Assembly: GCA_000517565.1 (NCBI GenBank)
Contig: CP007051.1
Coordinates: 1,015,039-1,079,038 of the forward strand
Direction: 5' to 3'
Source of the DNA: Desulfurella acetivorans A63
GTDB lineage: Bacteria; Campylobacterota_A; Desulfurellia; Desulfurellales; Desulfurellaceae
Length of the DNA: 64,000 nt
Below are positions 37,897 to 47,392 of this stretch, one piece after another. Position 1 is the stretch's first letter, and each line of letters opens with the position of its first letter. Position numbers and translations under genes: made by a program. A model generated the notes under the pieces. The model was not told the DNA's origin and made no database searches. It was given only the letters and a program-made list of their open reading frames with translations.

Positions 37897-38640
37897 TTAT
37901 ATAGTAAGTCCACCGCTTACGTTTATTACTTCACCTGTAATGTAACTTGACTCTTCGCTAAGTAAAAACGCAACTACATTAGCTACATCCTCGCCACTAC
38001 CAAGTCTTTTTAAAGAAATTTTATCTGTTAAAAGCTTTTTTTGTATTATATTAAGGCTCTCAGTCATGTCTGTTTCAATAAATCCAGGGGCAACTGCGTT
38101 AACTCGGATATTTCTTGAACCAAGCTCCTTTGCTAAACTTTTTGTAAAACCTATTATCCCAGCCTTTGAAGCAGCGTAATTTGATTGACCTGCATTTCCA
38201 AAAATACCTATAATCGAGCTAATATTTACTATCACGCCAAATTTTTGTTTTATCATGTATTTTGCAGCAATTTTGGAGCAATTAAACACACCGTATAAGT
38301 TTGTTTTTATTACTCGATCAAATTCTTCTTCTTTCATTTTAATTATCAGATTATCTGAAACGATACCCGCATTGTTTACGAGATAATCAATTGTCTTATA
38401 CTTATCAACAACTTCCGCAAATGCAGCTTCAACTTCTGCGAAATTTGAAACGTCAAATTTCTTAATTTCACATTTACCCTGTTCTTTTTTTATAGTTTCG
38501 CTTAATTTCATAGCTTGTTCTTCGCTTGCATTGTAATTTATAATTACATTTAAACCTTTTTTTGCAAGCTCTACAGCAATAGCTGCTCCTATACCTTTTG
38601 AGGCTCCACTAATAATAGCTACACTGCCTTTGTAACCCAT
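37897..38640 (-). CDS. fabG: 3-oxoacyl-ACP reductase
   Basis: A 247-residue short-chain dehydrogenase. The NADP-binding GASKGIGAAIAVELAKKG, NNAGIVSDNLI, the catalytic NISSIIGIFGNAGQSNYAASKAG (Ser, Tyr, Lys) and INVSGG at the end are intact. It reduces beta-ketoacyl-ACP with NADPH. It overlaps fabD by 22 bases. Confidence 0.97.
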   Translation of the reverse strand: MGYKGSVAIISGASKGIGAAIAVELAKKGLNVIINYNASEEQAMKLSETIKKEQGKCEIKKFDVSNFAEVEAAFAEVVDKYKTIDYLVNNAGIVSDNLIIKMKEEEFDRVIKTNLYGVFNCSKIAAKYMIKQKFGVIVNISSIIGIFGNAGQSNYAASKAGIIGFTKSLAKELGSRNIRVNAVAPGFIETDMTESLNIIQKKLLTDKISLKRLGSGEDVANVVAFLLSEESSYITGEVINVSGGLTI

Positions 38641-39569
38641 ACACTTTCCTTAAATGTATTATAGCTTTTTAAATCAAAAATTCCACTAATATTTACATTT
38701 TTTATATTTCTTTTCAACATTGCAGATAAAACATCCTTTGGACCGCATTCAACGATTAATTCTATAGGATAACTCAAAGCTTTATTTACATTATCAATCC
38801 ATCTTACAGGTTTTGCTATTTGATCAAGTAATGAATGTTTTATTTCATCGGGAAATTTAATGATATTTGAATTAACATTTTCTATAATAATTTTGCTAGC
38901 AGGATTTATCTTTATGCTATCAAGTATTTTTTGCATTTTTTCTACAACTGGCTCCATTAATTTACAATGAAATGGTGCTGATACATCAAGCATAATTGTT
39001 TTGCCTAAATTGTTTTCTTTTATAATTGACTGGAGTTTCTCAACACCTTTTTTATAACCAGAAACTATAATCTGCGTTGGGGCATTGTAATTTGCAATGT
39101 CACAGTAATAATCACTTTCTTTAGAAATTTCTTTACATAAATCTTCAACTTCTTTTATATTGTTACCTATTACAGCCATCATCGCACCAGTACCTATGCT
39201 GACGGCCTCTTGCATATATTTGCCACGATTGTAAACAGCAAAAACAGCATCTTCAAAACTTAAAGAGCCAGCGGCAACGAGACTTGAGTATTGCCCTAAA
39301 GAGTGCCCTGCGCTTATATCAAAATCGAATCCTAATTCTGATTTTAAAAGTTCGTAAATTGCAATTGAAGCTGTTAGTATTGCCGGTTGGGCATTTTGAG
39401 TTAAAACAAGCTCAGTTGAAGGTCCACTAAACATCAAATTACTTAAATTAAAAGGTAGTGATTCATCAGCTTTTTTTACAATTTTTTTTACTATATCAAA
39501 ATTGTCATACAAATCTTTTATCATCCCTACAAACTGCGAACCCTGGCCAGTGAAAATCAAAAATTTCAT
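38619..39569 (-). CDS. fabD: Malonyl-CoA:ACP transacylase
   Basis: A 316-residue FabD. The opening FIFTGQGSQFVGM-type sequence (here LIFTGQGSQFVGMI), the nucleophile elbow SAGHSLGQYSSLVAAG and the catalytic His in DVSAPFHCKLM are all present. It loads malonate onto ACP. The open frame extends to 39587, but the ATG at 39567-39569 is 6 bases after GGAG and starts MKFLIFTGQG, so it is preferred. It is one base from the fabK stop. Confidence 0.96.
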   Translation of the reverse strand: MKFLIFTGQGSQFVGMIKDLYDNFDIVKKIVKKADESLPFNLSNLMFSGPSTELVLTQNAQPAILTASIAIYELLKSELGFDFDISAGHSLGQYSSLVAAGSLSFEDAVFAVYNRGKYMQEAVSIGTGAMMAVIGNNIKEVEDLCKEISKESDYYCDIANYNAPTQIIVSGYKKGVEKLQSIIKENNLGKTIMLDVSAPFHCKLMEPVVEKMQKILDSIKINPASKIIIENVNSNIIKFPDEIKHSLLDQIAKPVRWIDNVNKALSYPIELIVECGPKDVLSAMLKRNIKNVNISGIFDLKSYNTFKESVWVTKAV

Positions 39570-39570
39570 A

Positions 39571-40515
39571 TCAGGCTCCAAGTGCATTCAAATTTTCCAA
39601 TGTTTTTTTTGCCTGACTGATTATATCATTTATGATTTCTTTAACAGGCTTTATATCTTTTACTAAACCAGAAATCTGACCTGCCATCACGCTACCATTT
39701 TCTACATCTCCATCTACTACAGCAAGTCTAAGCTTCCCAGAACCTAATTTTTCAATTTCTTCAATGGATGCTTCTTGTTTTTCTAATTTTTCGAACTCTC
39801 TTGCAAGTTTATTTCTAATAATTCTAACAGGATGACCCGTAGATAATCCAGTTACAACTGTATCTCGATCTTTTGCTTTAATTATAGCCTGTTTGTAATT
39901 ATCTGATGCCTGGCACTCAATTGAAGCAATAAATCTTGTACCAATTTGGACACCTTTTGCACCCAAAGATAAAGCAGCCAAAAATCCTCTACCATCTGCT
40001 ATGCCTCCAGCTGCTATAACAGGAATTTTCACAGCATCGACAACTTGAGGTACAAGTGCCATTGTAGTTAACTCGCCAATGTGTCCGCCAGATTCCATAC
40101 CTTCTGCTACAACTGCTACTGCACCAATAGACTCCATACGTTTTGCTAAAGCTACAGCCCCAACTACTGGTATAACTTTAATATTGGCATCTGCAAAAGC
40201 TTGCATGTACTTACCAGGATTTCCAGCACCAGTCGTAACAACTTTTACTTTATGCTTTATCACCAATCTAACAATTTCTTCAACATACGGCGATAACAAC
40301 ATTATATTTACGCCAAATGGCTTATCTGTCATTTCTTTTGCAAGTAAAATCTGGCTCTCTAACCACTGCGGCGTTGCATGACCTGCTGCTATTATACCAA
40401 GTGCACCCGCTTGACTTACACTTGAAGCTAATTTTGCATCTGAAACCCAGGCCATGCCACCTTGAAATATAGGATACTCTATGTCAAGTATATCACAAAT
40501 TTCTGTTTTAAACAC
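39571..40515 (-). CDS. fabK: FMN-dependent enoyl-ACP reductase FabK-type
   Basis: A 314-residue TIM-barrel flavoprotein of the nitronate-monooxygenase/FabK group. Visible motifs are IEYPIFQGGMAWVSDAKLA, TTGAGNPGKYMQAF, AEGMESGGHIGELTTMALVPQ with the catalytic His, and IPVIAAGGIADGRG for FMN phosphate. Its place inside the fab operon argues for enoyl-ACP reduction rather than nitronate oxidation, and no FabI is in the window. The GTG at 40513-40515 lies 6 bases after GGAGG, so I use it rather than the longer TTG frame. Confidence 0.9.
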   Translation of the reverse strand: MFKTEICDILDIEYPIFQGGMAWVSDAKLASSVSQAGALGIIAAGHATPQWLESQILLAKEMTDKPFGVNIMLLSPYVEEIVRLVIKHKVKVVTTGAGNPGKYMQAFADANIKVIPVVGAVALAKRMESIGAVAVVAEGMESGGHIGELTTMALVPQVVDAVKIPVIAAGGIADGRGFLAALSLGAKGVQIGTRFIASIECQASDNYKQAIIKAKDRDTVVTGLSTGHPVRIIRNKLAREFEKLEKQEASIEEIEKLGSGKLRLAVVDGDVENGSVMAGQISGLVKDIKPVKEIINDIISQAKKTLENLNALGA

Positions 40516-40525
40516 CTGTTGCCTC

Positions 40526-41494
40526 CTACCAAACAATCACGCAAGCACCCCATGTTAAACTTGCGCCAAAACTATTAAGTAAAATTTTATCATTCTTTTT
40601 AATTTTTCCCTGATTATAAGCTAAATCTAAAGCCAATGGTATAGAAGCCGCAGCAGTATTTCCATGAATGTCAAGTGCAATTTGTACTTTCTCCATAGGT
40701 AGATGTATTCTTTTTGCAACACCTTCTATAATTCTAATATTTGCTTGGTGACTAACCATTAAATCTATATCATTATAACTTAAATTGCATTTGTTTATAG
40801 CTTCTTCTGATACAGCTGCGATACTTTGCACTGCCATTTTAAATGTCTGATTGCCAAGCATTTTTATATAAATGTCATGATTATCTACAGCCTCTTTTGA
40901 ACAAGGTGATAAACTGCCACCTGCTGGTATCTGCATAAGATCCGTGTAATCTCCATCTGAGTGTAATACAATATTTAAAATACCACTATCATCATCGCTT
41001 GGCTGTAACAATACAGCAGCTGCTCCATCTCCAAAAATTACACACGTACTTCTATCTGTCCAGTCTACAAACTTACTCAATACTTCAGCACCAATTATAA
41101 GTACATTTTTTGCAACACCAGAGCGTATATAAGAATCACCTACGCTTAATGCATACAAAAAACCGCTACATGCAGCATTTATATCAAAACAAAAAGCATT
41201 TTTCGCCTTAAGTTGTGATTGCACAAATAAAGCCGTAGCAGGTAAGATTTTATCCGGAGTTACTGTAGCGACTATTATTACATCGATTTCTTCTGGACTG
41301 ATAACGCCTTCTATGGTTTTTTTAGCTGCCATATAGGCTAGATAACTTGTAGGTTTATCTGAAATATGACGCTCTTTAATTCCCGTTCGTTGCACAATCC
41401 ATTCATTTGATGTATCAACTATTTTTTCAAGATCAAAATTTGTTAAAACTTTATCTGGCAAATAAGAACCAATAGAAACAATTTTAGATCGCAT
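40526..41494 (-). CDS. fabH: Beta-ketoacyl-ACP synthase III
   Basis: A 322-residue initiating condensing enzyme. The triad is FDINAACSGFLYAL (Cys), MVSHQANIRI (His) and ALDIHGNTAAASIPLA (Asn). It condenses acetyl-CoA with malonyl-ACP. The ATG at 41492-41494 follows GAGGTG at 6 bases and overlaps the end of plsX by 11 bases; a longer frame starting at GTG 41503 would use the Shine-Dalgarno itself as coding sequence. Confidence 0.97.
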   Translation of the reverse strand: MRSKIVSIGSYLPDKVLTNFDLEKIVDTSNEWIVQRTGIKERHISDKPTSYLAYMAAKKTIEGVISPEEIDVIIVATVTPDKILPATALFVQSQLKAKNAFCFDINAACSGFLYALSVGDSYIRSGVAKNVLIIGAEVLSKFVDWTDRSTCVIFGDGAAAVLLQPSDDDSGILNIVLHSDGDYTDLMQIPAGGSLSPCSKEAVDNHDIYIKMLGNQTFKMAVQSIAAVSEEAINKCNLSYNDIDLMVSHQANIRIIEGVAKRIHLPMEKVQIALDIHGNTAAASIPLALDLAYNQGKIKKNDKILLNSFGASLTWGACVIVW

Positions 41495-42530
41495 TTTCCA
41501 CACCTCTTTGAATATACTTTAGCGCTGAGCATTTTTCAATAGCTTCTTCAATTTTTGTATTTATATCAAGGCTTGCAAACTTTGCAGCTTTTAAAATGGC
41601 ATTTTTTATGGCATAAGCTTTACTTCTGCCATGGCTTACAATACAAGCACCATTTACACCTAATAAAGGTGCACCCCCAAATTCTGCATAATCAGTTTTC
41701 TTTTTTAACATTCTAAATGCTGGTTTTGATAATAAATAGCCAATTTTATACACCAAACTTTTAGAAATTTGTGCTTTTAAAAATTCTCCAATTATACTAG
41801 GTACAGATTCAGATGTTTTTAAAATAATATTGCCTACAAAGCCATCACATACAGCTACATCTACTTTATCTGAAAATATTTCATTACCTTCTATATTTCC
41901 GTAAAAATTTAATGCTGATGATTTAATTAAATCATAAGATTTAATTACTAGGCTATTACCTTTGCCTGGCTCAGAACCGTTGCTAATTAAGCCTATTTTT
42001 GGTTTTTGTATGCCAAGCATATGTTTAATAAAAACAGAACCCATAATACTAAATTCAAGTAAATGAATAGGCTTACAATCAACATTTGCCCCTGCATCTA
42101 AAAGCAAAACACTACCATTAATAGTAGGCAATAAAGCACCTATCGCAGGTCTTGAAACACCTTTTAGTTTTCCCAAAACCATCATAGCAATAGCCATAAC
42201 GGCACCAGAATTTCCTGCGCTTATGAAAGCACTAGCTTCATCATGTTTAACAAGCTCCATGCCTACATGCATTGAAGAATTTCTTTTCCTTACAGCTACG
42301 CTTGGTTTATCAAACATAGTAATGACAGTTGGAGCATCTTTTATTGTAATTCTTTGTGCTAGATTTGAGCTAAAATCTTTAGAAATAATTTCTATACTTT
42401 TTTCTATCTCATGTCTTTTACCGACCAACACTATATCTAAATTAAATTCTTTGGCAGCAAGAAATGCCCCTAAGATAATTTCTTTTGGAGCATGGTCACC
42501 ACCAAAGGCATCTACGACTATCGGCTTCAT
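41484..42530 (-). CDS. plsX: Phosphate acyltransferase PlsX
   Basis: A 348-residue acyl-ACP:phosphate transacylase that supplies acyl-phosphate for phospholipid synthesis. DAFGGDHAPKEIILG is the N-terminal signature, and SAGNSGAVMA, LLDAGANVDCKP and VCDGFVGNIILKTSE follow. It overlaps rpmF as ATGA and precedes fabH in the conserved rpmF-plsX-fabH order. Confidence 0.96.
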   Translation of the reverse strand: MKPIVVDAFGGDHAPKEIILGAFLAAKEFNLDIVLVGKRHEIEKSIEIISKDFSSNLAQRITIKDAPTVITMFDKPSVAVRKRNSSMHVGMELVKHDEASAFISAGNSGAVMAIAMMVLGKLKGVSRPAIGALLPTINGSVLLLDAGANVDCKPIHLLEFSIMGSVFIKHMLGIQKPKIGLISNGSEPGKGNSLVIKSYDLIKSSALNFYGNIEGNEIFSDKVDVAVCDGFVGNIILKTSESVPSIIGEFLKAQISKSLVYKIGYLLSKPAFRMLKKKTDYAEFGGAPLLGVNGACIVSHGRSKAYAIKNAILKAAKFASLDINTKIEEAIEKCSALKYIQRGVENAI

Positions 42531-42706
42531 TCTTCAATTTTGAGAATTTCCTCATCTTTGTAGTAGCCACAAGATGGGCATACTGTATGCGGTAACTTCA
42601 CAGCACCGCATCGAGGGCACTTTGCCATAGCAGGCATAGATGCTTTTTTGTGCGTTGCTCTTTTTGCAGCTCTTGAATGACAGGATTTTCTTTTTGGTTG
42701 AGCCAT
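42527..42706 (-). CDS. rpmF: 50S ribosomal protein L32
   Basis: A 59-residue protein recognised on the minus strand. It begins MAQPKRKSCHSRAAKRATHK and has two CxxC pairs, CPRC at 30-33 and CPSC at 43-46, for a zinc ribbon, followed by GYYKDEEILKIEE. The ATG follows AAGGAGAT, and the TGA overlaps the plsX start. The usual upstream partner yceD (DUF177) is not present; ndk is there instead. Confidence 0.96.
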   Translation of the reverse strand: MAQPKRKSCHSRAAKRATHKKASMPAMAKCPRCGAVKLPHTVCPSCGYYKDEEILKIEE

Positions 42707-42717
42707 TTTTATCTCCT

Positions 42718-43134
42718 TTATAATATTTCTATTGAACTAAAAAAATATGGTATTTCAAAATCAGCCGATTCTTTAGAGTCAGATCCATGTACAGCGTTTT
42801 CTTCTATATTTTTTCCATACAAAGCCCTGATTGTGCCAGGCTGAGCTTTAGCTGGATCCGTAGCACCCATTAAATTTCTGTAATCAGCAATCGCATTTTC
42901 TTTTTCTAAAACCATAACAATTATGTTACCGCTCGACATAAATGTCGTAAGCGAGTCATAAAACGGCCTATTCTTGTGTACAATATAAAAACCTTCAGCT
43001 TGTTTTTTGGTTAAACGAATTTTTTTCATAGCTTTAATTTCAAAGCCGTTTTCTTCAAGCATAGTTATAATTTTACCGCTATAGCCAGCTTTTACTGCAT
43101 CTGGTTTAATGATTGACAGCGTTTTTTCCAGCAT
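42718..43134 (-). CDS. ndk: Nucleoside diphosphate kinase
   Basis: A 138-residue enzyme that balances NTP pools by a phosphohistidine. [18 protein letters not shown] opens the protein, and the active-site motif [13 protein letters not shown] contains the catalytic His. The ATG at 43132-43134 is 9 bases from AAAGGAG; a longer frame reaches 43161 but begins in a region shared with the fmdB-like gene. It overlaps that gene by 29 bases, an unusually long same-strand overlap. Confidence 0.96.
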   Translation of the reverse strand: MLEKTLSIIKPDAVKAGYSGKIITMLEENGFEIKAMKKIRLTKKQAEGFYIVHKNRPFYDSLTTFMSSGNIIVMVLEKENAIADYRNLMGATDPAKAQPGTIRALYGKNIEENAVHGSDSKESADFEIPYFFSSIEIL

Positions 43135-43366
43135 CTTTTTGTTCTCCTTTATTAGATTCATTATTAGAATTTAGTTTTGAATTATTTTTATAATCTGTGA
43201 CATACCAACCAGAACCTTTTAGCTCAAAAGATGAATGCGAAATAAGTTTTTTTAGAGTATCATTTGCACCACATACAGGGCATTTTTTTGGAGTTTTAGA
43301 ACCCATCTTTTGCATTAACTCGATTTTTTGCCCACAAGCAGAGCATTTATACTCATAAATTGGCAT
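43106..43366 (-). CDS. FmdB-family zinc-ribbon protein
   Basis: An 86-residue protein starting [20 protein letters not shown], with a second pair [10 protein letters not shown], the CxxC-x(n)-CxxC zinc ribbon of the FmdB/putative regulatory family. The C-terminal third is low-complexity and Asn/Ser/Lys-rich ([18 protein letters not shown]). [16 protein letters not shown] is the usual conserved middle. Exact role unknown. It overlaps the DUF167 gene by 14 bases and ndk by 29. Confidence 0.85.
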   Translation of the reverse strand: MPIYEYKCSACGQKIELMQKMGSKTPKKCPVCGANDTLKKLISHSSFELKGSGWYVTDYKNNSKLNSNNESNKGEQKDAGKNAVNH

Positions 43367-43628
43367 TTTTAACCACCTTCTCTAATTTGGTATTAAAAAT
43401 TTGTTCATCTATATCTATATCAAGTGTCTTGAAAGGCGACCTTTCTCCGCTTATAATTTTAATCTTAGATTTTTTTATATTAAAATAAGAAGATATTAAT
43501 GAAATTAATGCTTTATTAGCCTTACCTTCGCATGCAGGCTTTGAAACTTTAACTTTCAAATATCCTCCTTCGAAACTACAGATTGAATCTTGCTTAGCAT
43601 TTGCTATAACTTTCAAATGCACAATCAT
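43353..43628 (-). CDS. DUF167 (YggU-like) protein
   Basis: A 91-residue protein with the DUF167 pattern: [12 protein letters not shown] at the start, [20 protein letters not shown] (the PPxxGKANxxLI-like motif) in the middle, and [17 protein letters not shown] at the end. Family members are small conserved alpha/beta proteins of unknown role. No clear Shine-Dalgarno lies ahead of the ATG. It is the first gene of the run through ndk, rpmF and the fab genes. Confidence 0.82.
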   Translation of the reverse strand: MIVHLKVIANAKQDSICSFEGGYLKVKVSKPACEGKANKALISLISSYFNIKKSKIKIISGERSPFKTLDIDIDEQIFNTKLEKVVKNANL

Positions 43629-43644
43629 AAAAAAGCCAGACTAC

Positions 43645-43673
43645 AAACTACCATAATTTTTTTTATCAGTCAA
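43645..43673 (-). promoter_or_regulatory. Possible promoter for the DUF167-ndk-fab gene run
   Basis: Minus-strand TTGACT (43668-43673) and TAGTTT (43645-43650) with a 17-base spacer. The -10 box is weak. The gene run could instead be reached by read-through from the sugar transferase gene. Confidence 0.35.
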
Positions 43674-43692
43674 TATAGAAGCTACACATTTT

Positions 43693-45105
43693 TTAATAAA
43701 CACCTTCTTTTTTTACCACAACAACAAATGTTTTTACTATAATAATAACATCAAGCCATAAAGACCAATTAGTTACATACCAAGTATCCATTTTGATCCG
43801 AAAATCATAACTAGTATCGTTTCTACCACTTACCTGCCACAAACCGGTAAGTCCTGGATTTACCATATAGTAAAACTTGGCATATTCTCTGTAATATTTT
43901 TCAACTTCTTCTTTCACAACAGGCCGTGGACCTACAAATGACATTTCGTTTTTGATAATATTTATTATCTGCGGCAACTCATCAAGTGAAGTTTTCCTTA
44001 AAAAATTACCTACTTTAGTTATCCTTGGATCATTTTTTAACTTAAAAAACTGATTCCACTCATGTTTTAATTGCTCGTTGTTTTCAAGTAAAACCTTTAG
44101 GCGTTCTTGTGCATCTTCGTACATACTTCTAAACTTATATATTTTAATAATTTTCCCATTTTTACCAATGCGCTCATGTTTAAAAAAAATAGGGCCTTTT
44201 GATGTAGCTTTGATAGCTATACTTATAAAAATTAACGCTACTAAAAATAATGGAAATATAATAACTACCAATATAAGATCAAAAACTCTTTTAAGGATTT
44301 TGTTTGCAATAGATTCTAAATTATTTTTTGTATGAATAAATAGAAGTTTCTGAGAAAAATTAAAATTAACTTTTGTATTAAAAATAGATAATCCATCGAA
44401 ACTTGGTATCACTATTACATTTTTAAAGATTGTTTGAAGGCTTGTTAAATCAACCTTTGCATTGCATGCAGATATTATAAAAATAGTATCAATGCAGCTA
44501 GATTTAATTTCCGAAGAAAGTTCAATAAAAGATCTAATAATTTTTTTATCATTAATGTATTTTGTATTTGATTTTTGATCAAAAAAAGCTACGACATTAT
44601 AGCCTAAATAATGTTGGCTATCTAACGATTTTTGAAATGATAATGCTTGAGAACAAGTACCGCAGATTATTACATTTTTTTGCCAAAATTTAATTTTAAA
44701 TAGAAAAAATTTTGATAATGCATGAAAAAAAGAAAATATAACCAGACCATACAACCAAAACAAAAATATCAAGAGTCTTGAAAACAATAAACTGGATTTA
44801 GTTATTGAAACTAGTGAAAGTATGATAATTACAATAATTGTTATTGAGTTAAATATTTTCTTAACATCCTCCCAAATATCATAACGTTTTGTGTAAATAC
44901 CCTCATAATAAAACAAGAAAAATACAACAAAAAAAACAAAAAAATACTCATAGTAATAAGAAAACGGTTTTTTATATTGAACAATATTGAATACATTTAA
45001 AAAAATTCTTGTTTGGTGAGCTAAATATAAGCTTACTATAAAAGCAATAAAATCAAAAAAAGCTATTATTAAGATTGAAATATATTCTTTAGTTTTATTT
45101 TTCAT
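43693..45105 (-). CDS. Polyprenyl-phosphate sugar phosphotransferase (WbaP/WcaJ type)
   Basis: A 470-residue inner-membrane enzyme. Four or five N-terminal helices come first, then a Rossmann-like middle domain (WQKNVIICGTCSQALSF). The C-terminal bacterial sugar transferase domain contains KRVFDLILVVIIFP, FKHERIGKNGKIIKIYKFRSM, KTSLDELPQIINIIKNEMSF with GPRPV after it, and GLTGLWQVSGRNDTSYDFR. It puts the first sugar-phosphate on undecaprenyl phosphate for O-antigen or exopolysaccharide. The ATG at 45103-45105 overlaps the end of rfbD by 11 bases; no strong Shine-Dalgarno is visible. Confidence 0.92.
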   Translation of the reverse strand: MKNKTKEYISILIIAFFDFIAFIVSLYLAHQTRIFLNVFNIVQYKKPFSYYYEYFFVFFVVFFLFYYEGIYTKRYDIWEDVKKIFNSITIIVIIILSLVSITKSSLLFSRLLIFLFWLYGLVIFSFFHALSKFFLFKIKFWQKNVIICGTCSQALSFQKSLDSQHYLGYNVVAFFDQKSNTKYINDKKIIRSFIELSSEIKSSCIDTIFIISACNAKVDLTSLQTIFKNVIVIPSFDGLSIFNTKVNFNFSQKLLFIHTKNNLESIANKILKRVFDLILVVIIFPLFLVALIFISIAIKATSKGPIFFKHERIGKNGKIIKIYKFRSMYEDAQERLKVLLENNEQLKHEWNQFFKLKNDPRITKVGNFLRKTSLDELPQIINIIKNEMSFVGPRPVVKEEVEKYYREYAKFYYMVNPGLTGLWQVSGRNDTSYDFRIKMDTWYVTNWSLWLDVIIIVKTFVVVVKKEGVY

Positions 45106-45940
45106 AGTAATTTTGCAAAAAATCAATTAAAGCATTTTGCCAATCTCTAATTTCAACATTTAAATTCCTGCAAAAAAGTTCGTTTGACATAGCACTAAAA
45201 AATGGCCTATTTGCTTTAAGATTAAATATTGACCTGTCTACTGGATACAAAAATTTATTAATACCAAGCAAAGAAAGTGTTAGCTTTGCCCACTCAAATC
45301 TCGAACAAAAACCACTGTTAACCAAATGATAAACACCGCTTAAACCTTTATTTATTGCAATTAAACTATAATAAGCAATATCATAAGCACTTGTTGGAAC
45401 AGAAAATTCATTATATGCAATTTTTAGATATTCATTGTTTTTACACCAACCCATAAGTTTTGATATAAAGTTGTTTTTTGAGTTACCATAAACCCAGCTG
45501 GTGCGCAAAATTAAGCATTCACTTTGAGACTCCAATAAAAATTTCTCGCCTAAAAGTTTGGATTTTCCATACTCATTTAGCGGGTTTGGACTATCATTTT
45601 CACAATACAAACCACACTTTGAACCATCAAACACATAATCAGTACTATAATGAACAAAAAAACTGCCAAATTTTTTAGATAAATCTGTCATATGAGCTAC
45701 TGAAAAAGCATTTACTTTAAAGCCTTCAAAAAAATTAACTTCACATTCATCTACAAGGTTGTATGCAGATGCATTTATAACAATTTTAGGCCTGAAGGTT
45801 TCAAATGCACTTTTTAGCTGAATATAATCTGTTACATCGCACTGTTTTCTGTTTAAAGCGATAAATTTTTTATTTTCTTTTTCGAGTTGAAATTGAAAGG
45901 CTTTTGCAAGCTGGCCATTGCCACCAAAAACCAATATCAT
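45095..45940 (-). CDS. rfbD: dTDP-4-dehydrorhamnose reductase
   Basis: A 281-residue SDR protein that completes dTDP-L-rhamnose. The motif GGNGQLAKAFQFQLEK is the NADPH-binding loop, VINASAYNLVDECE follows, and HYSTDYVFDGSKCGLYCEND with the YGKSKLLGE motif provides the active-site Ser/Tyr/Lys. RfbA and RfbB are not in the window. It overlaps rfbC by 4 bases. Confidence 0.93.
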   Translation of the reverse strand: MILVFGGNGQLAKAFQFQLEKENKKFIALNRKQCDVTDYIQLKSAFETFRPKIVINASAYNLVDECEVNFFEGFKVNAFSVAHMTDLSKKFGSFFVHYSTDYVFDGSKCGLYCENDSPNPLNEYGKSKLLGEKFLLESQSECLILRTSWVYGNSKNNFISKLMGWCKNNEYLKIAYNEFSVPTSAYDIAYYSLIAINKGLSGVYHLVNSGFCSRFEWAKLTLSLLGINKFLYPVDRSIFNLKANRPFFSAMSNELFCRNLNVEIRDWQNALIDFLQNYYEK

Positions 45941-46485
45941 TTGTATGCCTCAAACTCTAAAAAATTTTTAAGAAGCATATCTTTTTGTGATACGATAGGT
46001 TTTTGCACTTTCCAGTCAATATTAAGCGTTTTGTCATTAAAAATCACACCATCTTCGCAGTCTGGACAATACTCATTTGAAGCTTTGTAATGGACAATTG
46101 CAGCATCACTTAACACAACAAAACCATGCAAAAAGCCTTCTGGCACATACAAAATATGCTGGTTGCTATCATTTAACTCAAAAGATAACCACTTAGCAAA
46201 TGTGTTTGAGTTTAGCCTCACATCAACTACAACATCCAGTATCTCGCCTTTGATGCATCTTACAAGCTTTGATTGTGGCTTTGGCTTTCTTTGCAAATGC
46301 AAACCTCTCACAACTCCTTTTTTTGAAAAAGAAAAATTATCTTGAAAGAAATCTTCACTAATGCCTGCTTCTAAAAACTGGCTTTTTTTATAAGTTTCTA
46401 AAAAAAAACCTCTCTCATCAAAAAATACTTTAGGTTTTATAAGCAAAACACCATTTATATTAACTTTTTCAAACTCAAATGGCAT
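45937..46485 (-). CDS. rfbC: dTDP-4-dehydrorhamnose 3,5-epimerase
   Basis: A 182-residue cupin-fold epimerase. KPKVFFDERGFFLETYKKSQF, FFQDNFSFSKKGVVRGLHLQ with the catalytic His, VDVVVDVRLNS-type core and VPEGFLHGFVVLSDAA are all family motifs. It acts just before RfbD. GGAGG lies ahead of the ATG, and 12 bases separate it from the glycosyltransferase gene. Confidence 0.95.
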   Translation of the reverse strand: MPFEFEKVNINGVLLIKPKVFFDERGFFLETYKKSQFLEAGISEDFFQDNFSFSKKGVVRGLHLQRKPKPQSKLVRCIKGEILDVVVDVRLNSNTFAKWLSFELNDSNQHILYVPEGFLHGFVVLSDAAIVHYKASNEYCPDCEDGVIFNDKTLNIDWKVQKPIVSQKDMLLKNFLEFEAYK

Positions 46486-46497
46486 AAAACCTCCATT

Positions 46498-47328
46498 TTA
46501 AGCGATTTTGTAAGCAAAAAACTTTAATACATCTTTAAGTAAAAACTGAGGAAGCAACTCAAATCTACCTGATTTAGCAATAAAACTAAACTGATCTATA
46601 ATATAGTTTAAACCTTCTTTTGTAGTTTTACCAAAGGTTTGCATAATCCAATTTTGTGATTTATAAAACTTACCTACAGCCAGGTAACGCTCAAATTCTT
46701 CCTTTAAGCTATAATTATGGGAGTGATAGACACAAGCTTTGTTATCATAATACACAGCCCATCCTGAAAGCAAAACTTTTGCAGCCATATATACATCTTC
46801 ACCAAAATCCAATTTTGGAAAACCGCCTAGACTTTGCACTATATCCTTTTTATATGCTGAAAACGAGTTAGAGTTAAATGCTAATTTTACACCATACACA
46901 TCTTTTTTATCAAAAGTCTTTTTTATAGAGTAATTTGGATAATTAAAGTATCTTAAGTGTTTAGAAAAAGCATCTGCATTTTTATGAGGCAATTGTCTAC
47001 CATAGACAATAGCTACATCTTTTTGATCAAAATTTCTAATTAGCTTTGCAATTGAGTCTTTACACAAAATAGCATCCTGAGTTAAAAATACAACTATATT
47101 AAATTTTGCCATATCAAGGGCTAAATTTCTAGTTAAACCATGATTGAAATTTTCTCTTTTAATTACATAAACTCTATCTGTAAAAGCATTTGCAATTTTT
47201 TGCGTATTATCATCCGATGAACTATCTATTATAATAATATCTTTAACATCTTCCTGTCTTAATCTTAAAAGAACAGCAGCTATTGTTTTTTGCGCGTTTA
47301 ATGTAGGAATTACAACAGATACATTCAT
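46498..47328 (-). CDS. Family 2 glycosyltransferase, rhamnosyltransferase-like
   Basis: A 276-residue GT-A enzyme. SVVIPTLNAQKTIAAVLLRL opens the protein, IIIDSSSDDNTQKIA follows, NHGLTRNLALDMAK is the GT2 substrate region, FLTQDAILCKDS provides the DxD-like site, and GGFPKLDFGEDVYMAAKVL ends the catalytic core. Neighbouring rhamnose genes suggest a rhamnosyl donor. It heads the minus cluster, and no Shine-Dalgarno precedes its ATG. Confidence 0.87.
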   Translation of the reverse strand: MNVSVVIPTLNAQKTIAAVLLRLRQEDVKDIIIIDSSSDDNTQKIANAFTDRVYVIKRENFNHGLTRNLALDMAKFNIVVFLTQDAILCKDSIAKLIRNFDQKDVAIVYGRQLPHKNADAFSKHLRYFNYPNYSIKKTFDKKDVYGVKLAFNSNSFSAYKKDIVQSLGGFPKLDFGEDVYMAAKVLLSGWAVYYDNKACVYHSHNYSLKEEFERYLAVGKFYKSQNWIMQTFGKTTKEGLNYIIDQFSFIAKSGRFELLPQFLLKDVLKFFAYKIA

Positions 47329-47335
47329 ATGAGTT

Positions 47336-47364
47336 CTTATAGCCTATTAACAGTAATTTTTCAA
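47336..47364 (-). promoter_or_regulatory. Sigma70-type promoter for the rhamnose/sugar-transferase cluster (leaderless candidate)
   Basis: Minus-strand TTGAAA (47359-47364) and TATAAG (47336-47341) with a 17-base spacer. The -10 box ends 7 bases before the GT2 ATG at 47328. Confidence 0.5.
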
Positions 47365-47392
47365 GCATTATTTTAAAATCTATACAAAGCAA

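Noticed and set aside
43645-43673. A firm promoter for the fab gene run
   Set aside because: The -10 box is poor and no Shine-Dalgarno follows, so it is kept only as a low-confidence entry.
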